A stretch of DNA of 15,902 bases, from contig JASHQN010000095.1 of NCBI GenBank assembly GCA_030039135.1, positions 1 through 15,902 of the forward strand. The letters are read 5' to 3'. Position numbers and translations under genes: made by a program. The notes under the pieces are model-generated. The model worked only from the letters and a program-made list of their open reading frames with translations, did no database searches and was not told where the DNA came from. This document shows positions 13,934 to 15,902 of this stretch, piece by piece (position 1 is the first letter of the stretch; every line of letters starts with the position of its first letter). The stretch is from Thermoplasmata archaeon. Lineage in GTDB: Archaea; Thermoplasmatota; Thermoplasmata; Lutacidiplasmatales; UBA184.

Positions 13934-14433
13934 GCGAGCGCCTCCGGGGCCGACGGATTGGACGGGTCGGCCGCGACCCGCCGGACGAGCGCGCGCAACG
14001 TCCGGGCCGTCGTCGCTACGTCCTCCGACGGGAGATCGTCGGTCGCCTCCCGGACGATCCGCGCGATCGCTCTCCAGACGGCCGCCTCGGCCCGGCGGCC
14101 GCGCGCGGTCGGTACGATCTCGACGCGCCGGTGGTCCCGGTCGCTGCGACGCCGCCGCACGAGGCCGGCCGCCTCGAGGCCATCCACGGCGGAGCACGCG
14201 CTCGCGTTGCGGACGGAGAGGTGGCGCGCGACGGTCGTCAGGGTCGGCTCCTTGAGGTTCGCGACCAGGTGGAGCGCCCAGAACCGGCCCATCGAGAGGT
14301 TCTCTTCCTCGAGCGTCGGCTCCACCCGGTGGAGCACGGCCCGCATGAGGTCGTGAACGGACTCCGCGATCCCGAGCTCCCGGGAGGAACGCGCGGCCCC
14401 GATCGATCCGATGGTTCGGGACGTCGCGACCAT
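13930..14433 (-). CDS. MarR-family transcriptional regulator
   Basis: 167 residues. The winged helix-turn-helix spans about 45-112: FWALHLVANLKEPTLTTVARHLSV, then the recognition helix RNASACSAVDGLEAAGLV, and a wing with RRRRSDRDHRRVEIVPTARG, the D-x-R wing signature of MarR proteins. Flanking helices (22-40 and 113-155) would form the dimer. It is cotranscribed with, and overlaps by four bases, the MFS exporter, the usual arrangement of a MarR repressor with the pump it controls. The upstream AT-rich region carries a 15-base perfect palindrome (14456-14470), so autoregulation is likely. Ligand unknown. The ATG at 14431-14433 is the first good start and lies just downstream of the promoter-like region. 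Confidence 0.92.
   Translation of the reverse strand: MVATSRTIGSIGAARSSRELGIAESVHDLMRAVLHRVEPTLEEENLSMGRFWALHLVANLKEPTLTTVARHLSVRNASACSAVDGLEAAGLVRRRRSDRDHRRVEIVPTARGRRAEAAVWRAIARIVREATDDLPSEDVATTARTLRALVRRVAADPSNPSAPEALA
13941..13945 (-). promoter_or_regulatory. Shine-Dalgarno site for the MFS exporter
   Basis: The minus strand reads GGAGG, 7 bases before GTG at 13931-13933 and inside the last codons of the MarR gene. It decides the GTG start. Confidence 0.6.
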
Positions 14434-14440
14434 GAGGCCC

Positions 14441-14485
14441 TCTAATTATTCGAATGTCTAATCATTAGACTACTTAACTTATCGG
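14441..14485 (-). promoter_or_regulatory. AT-rich promoter/operator region of marR-MFS
   Basis: An AT-rich island in a GC-rich window. It holds GTCTAATCATTAGAC, a perfect 15-base palindrome (14456-14470), an ATTCGAAT palindrome (14448-14455) directly beside it, and a second TCTAAT copy at 14441-14446. On the minus strand the palindrome is centred 30 bases before the marR ATG, where the TATA box is expected, so a bound MarR dimer would block the promoter. Which of TAATGATTA or GAATAATTA is the real TATA box I cannot tell. Confidence 0.65.
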
Positions 14486-14488
14486 AGG

Positions 14489-14893
14489 CTAGGTGAGCGC
14501 GTACCGGGCGAGCTCGGCGAGGTCGTGGATCGTGAGGGACCCTCTCGCCCGGGGCGACGGGCCCCAGCCGGCCCGGATCGCCCCGGCCGAAAAGCCGGCG
14601 GCGGCCCCCGCGTCGATCGCCTCGAGACGCGACGGCGGGCCGCGTCGGTCCGCCTCGAGCAGGAGGACGAGCGCCCCGACGGGGCCCGAGTCCACGGTGA
14701 CCTCCGTCGTCCGGCCGAGCCGGCGGGTCTCCACCCGGGCCTCCTCGTCGTGGAGGTGCGCGATCCGTGCCCCGGACGGGGACCGACCCTTCGGGCGCGG
14801 GAACGCGGGACGCCAGACGATCGATCCCCCGGCCGATCGGAAGCGGGCGAGGAGCCCGGCGTCGATGCCGAGTGGGGAGGGCTGCGCGGTCAC
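14489..14893 (-). CDS. Unknown 134-residue protein paired with the DUF2400-type gene
   Basis: 134 residues from a GTG at 14891-14893 that overlaps the TGA of the gene upstream (GTGA), so the two are translated together. I do not recognise a family. The sequence has a beta-rich look in the middle (SIVWRPAFPRPKG, RIAHLHDEEARVETRR, TEVTVDSGPVGALVLLLEAD, about residues 24-82) and two or three helices at the end (ESAL-like region 90-108, and LTIHDLAELARYAL at 120-133). No cysteine, membrane span or signal. The larger open frame that reaches 15478 is a shadow of the upstream gene. By context it may act with the DNA-glycosylase-like partner, but this is inference. Stop at 14489-14491, 56 bases before the marR start region. 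Confidence 0.75.
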   Translation of the reverse strand: MTAQPSPLGIDAGLLARFRSAGGSIVWRPAFPRPKGRSPSGARIAHLHDEEARVETRRLGRTTEVTVDSGPVGALVLLLEADRRGPPSRLEAIDAGAAAGFSAGAIRAGWGPSPRARGSLTIHDLAELARYALT

Positions 14894-15777
14894 GTCGCGA
14901 CCGACCGTCCGCGCCAGAGGGAGCAGTCGGGTCGAACCGAGCACGGTCCGCAGACCGAGAGATCGCGCTCCTTCGGGCAGTCGCCCGAGATCCCGGTGTG
15001 GCAGAGCACGAAGTCGTACTTCACCGGGTCGATCGGGTCGATCCGGCGCAAGGCCTCGCTCACCTCCTCGACCGCCGCCCAGTTCCGGGTGCGCCGGGCG
15101 GTCAGACCGAGATGATACGCGATCCAGTGCACGTGCTGATCGAGCGGGACCCGTAGCTCGCCGGTCGGGATCCGGGTCCAGTAGCCGAGGTCGGGGTACC
15201 GGTCCCGGACCATCCACCGGAGGAAGAGCGTGAGGCGCTTGCAGGCACTGGCGGACGGGTCCAGCGGGCTCGGAAAGAGGGCCCGGTACCCCCGGGGCGC
15301 CCGCCCGATTCGGTCGGTGCCCGGGGTGCCCCGGAGCGCGGACGCGAGCCGATCGAGCCCGACCGCGAATCCCCCCTCCGCCCATCCCGCGACGAAGGCG
15401 TCCTCGAGGGTCGGATGACGGTCGTAGTAGTCGGAGAGGATCCGGAAGAGGTGCTCCAGCTGATCGCCCCGGATCCATCGGTGGCGGAAGCCGGCGAGGC
15501 GGCGCCGTCGCTCGGGCTCGCGACGAGGGTCGATCAGCCGCGCGACGTCCCCATCGGCGACGCGCGCGACCCGGTCGATCGCGCCACGGATCGCCGTCGT
15601 GTTCCCGATCGCGAGGGTCGCGCCGACGATGCCCGCCACCTCCGCCCTGCGTCGATCGGTCGCGAGGGAGCGGACGACCGAGATCGGGTCGTCGGCGAGC
15701 GACCGATCGAAGGAGAACCGACCGTAGAGCGCCTCAAGGTGCGCGGGGAGCTCGGACGTCGGGCGGTGGGAGCGCAT
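14890..15777 (-). CDS. DUF2400/TIGR02757 family protein, HhH-GPD DNA glycosylase-like
   Basis: 295 residues. Family phrases: LATDRRRAEVAGIVGATLAIGN (39-60, given in part), CKRLTLFLRWMVR (179-191), YPDLGYWTRIPTGELRVPLDQHVHWI (split: PDLGYW 195-200; PLDQHVH 211-217), and RRIDPIDPVKYDF (244-256). The order of K180 and D213 followed by H-V recalls the catalytic lysine and the V-D-T-H-V aspartate of endonuclease III, so a base-excision role is plausible but unproven for this family. The C-terminus has C259, C267, C276, C279 and C285: the last four fit C-x8-C-x2-C-x5-C, close to the 4Fe-4S loop of EndoIII/MutY (C-x6-C-x2-C-x5-C). Start: ATG at 15775-15777 with a GGAAGGGA purine run and a TATA-like box 27 bases upstream. 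Confidence 0.85.
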   Translation of the reverse strand: MRSHRPTSELPAHLEALYGRFSFDRSLADDPISVVRSLATDRRRAEVAGIVGATLAIGNTTAIRGAIDRVARVADGDVARLIDPRREPERRRRLAGFRHRWIRGDQLEHLFRILSDYYDRHPTLEDAFVAGWAEGGFAVGLDRLASALRGTPGTDRIGRAPRGYRALFPSPLDPSASACKRLTLFLRWMVRDRYPDLGYWTRIPTGELRVPLDQHVHWIAYHLGLTARRTRNWAAVEEVSEALRRIDPIDPVKYDFVLCHTGISGDCPKERDLSVCGPCSVRPDCSLWRGRSVAT

Positions 15778-15800
15778 TCCCTTCCTCGACCGCGCCCGCG

Positions 15801-15807
15801 GATTTAC
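15801..15807 (-). promoter_or_regulatory. TATA-like box for the DUF2400-type gene
   Basis: The minus strand reads GTAAATC, centred 27 bases before the ATG at 15777, as expected of a leaderless archaeal transcript. Confidence 0.5.
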
Positions 15808-15838
15808 CGTTGCTCGGCAGGGGCGTCCGGCCGCACCG

Positions 15839-15846
15839 CTAACTAG
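15839..15846 (+). promoter_or_regulatory. TATA-like box for the gene at the window end
   Basis: CTAACTAG is centred about 25 bases before the ATG at 15867, the leaderless spacing. It is weak as a TATA box, and is accepted mainly because it is an AT patch in a GC-rich divergent gap. Confidence 0.4.
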
Positions 15847-15866
15847 GCGCGCGCGCTCTCCCGCCG

Positions 15867-15902
15867 ATGGCCGCGGAGGCGATCGACCTCCGTCCGACGA
15901 TC
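15867..15902 (+). CDS. N-terminal fragment of an unknown gene (truncated by window end)
   Basis: An ATG at 15867 opens a frame running off the window: MAAEAIDLRPTI, 12 codons. It is divergent from the DUF2400-type gene and has a TATA-like patch about 25 bases upstream. Too little is present to identify it; the start itself is provisional. Confidence 0.45.
   Translation, partial: MAAEAIDLRPTI

Noticed and set aside
13934..14197. N-terminal extension of the MFS frame up to 14197
   Set aside because: The added residues are Arg/Pro/Gly-rich, overlap marR in another frame, and lie upstream of a well-placed Shine-Dalgarno and GTG at 13933.
14894..15478. N-terminal extension of the 134-residue gene to 15478
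   Set aside because: It lies entirely over the DUF2400-type gene in another frame and is low-complexity; the GTGA junction at 14890-14893 gives a natural start.
1..15902. tRNA or rRNA genes, CRISPR arrays, insertion sequences, integrase or toxin-antitoxin genes
   Set aside because: None seen on reading both strands: no cloverleaf, no regular direct repeats with spacers, no transposase motif and no terminal inverted repeats.

Overview
The window is very GC-rich and reads as archaeal chromosome. The evidence is a set of A-type (V/A-type) ATP synthase subunits (H, I, K, E, C), TATA-like boxes about 25-40 bases ahead of several start codons (some consistent with leaderless transcripts), and archaeal families such as the DUF929-like thioredoxin protein. 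A high-GC Thermoplasmatota-type euryarchaeon is my best guess, but this is inference from gene content and not a placement. I see no insertion sequence, CRISPR array, integrase, tRNA or rRNA. Genes are tightly packed and several pairs overlap by the GTGA/ATGA type of junction.

Layout. (1) 1-2610, plus strand: the tail of an unknown gene, a 41-residue single-span membrane microprotein (81-206) missed by ordinary length cut-offs, then ATP synthase subunits H and I. (2) 2621-4508, minus strand: subunits K, E and C in transcription order K-E-C, convergent on subunit I with only 10 bases between. The catalytic/rotor genes F, A, B and D are not in the window, so the usual contiguous archaeal ATP synthase operon is broken and partly inverted. 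(3) 4620-6359, minus strand: a membrane-anchored DUF929-type thioredoxin-like protein followed 9 bases later by a VKOR-family quinone-coupled oxidase, together a likely extracytoplasmic disulfide-forming pair. (4) 6447-8593, plus strand: RNase Z and imidazolonepropionase (HutI), overlapping by ATGA. (5) 8651-9230, plus strand: a 71-residue basic protein built of two repeats, and a small zinc-ribbon ORF. (6) 9496-12288, plus strand: a class II (adenosylcobalamin-dependent) ribonucleotide reductase of the long, Streptomyces-like NrdJ type, with a promoter about 200 bases upstream. (7) 12314-14433, minus strand: a MarR-family regulator and a DHA2-type MFS exporter, overlapping by GTGA, with an AT-rich, palindrome-bearing control region upstream. 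(8) 14489-15777, minus strand: a HhH-GPD-like DUF2400/TIGR02757 protein with a C-terminal cysteine cluster, overlapping by GTGA with a 134-residue protein I do not recognise. (9) 15867 to the end: the first 12 codons of a plus-strand gene.

How the genes relate: the ATP synthase parts build the peripheral stalks, the stator membrane subunit, the central-stalk socket (C) and the proteolipid ring. The VKOR/DUF929 pair would make disulfides outside the membrane. The MarR/MFS pair looks like a self-regulated efflux unit. I found no clear-cut new defence or mobile system. The most interesting loose ends are the split ATP synthase locus with its microprotein, the DUF929 protein with a helical cytosolic head, and the unknown 134-residue partner of the glycosylase-like protein.
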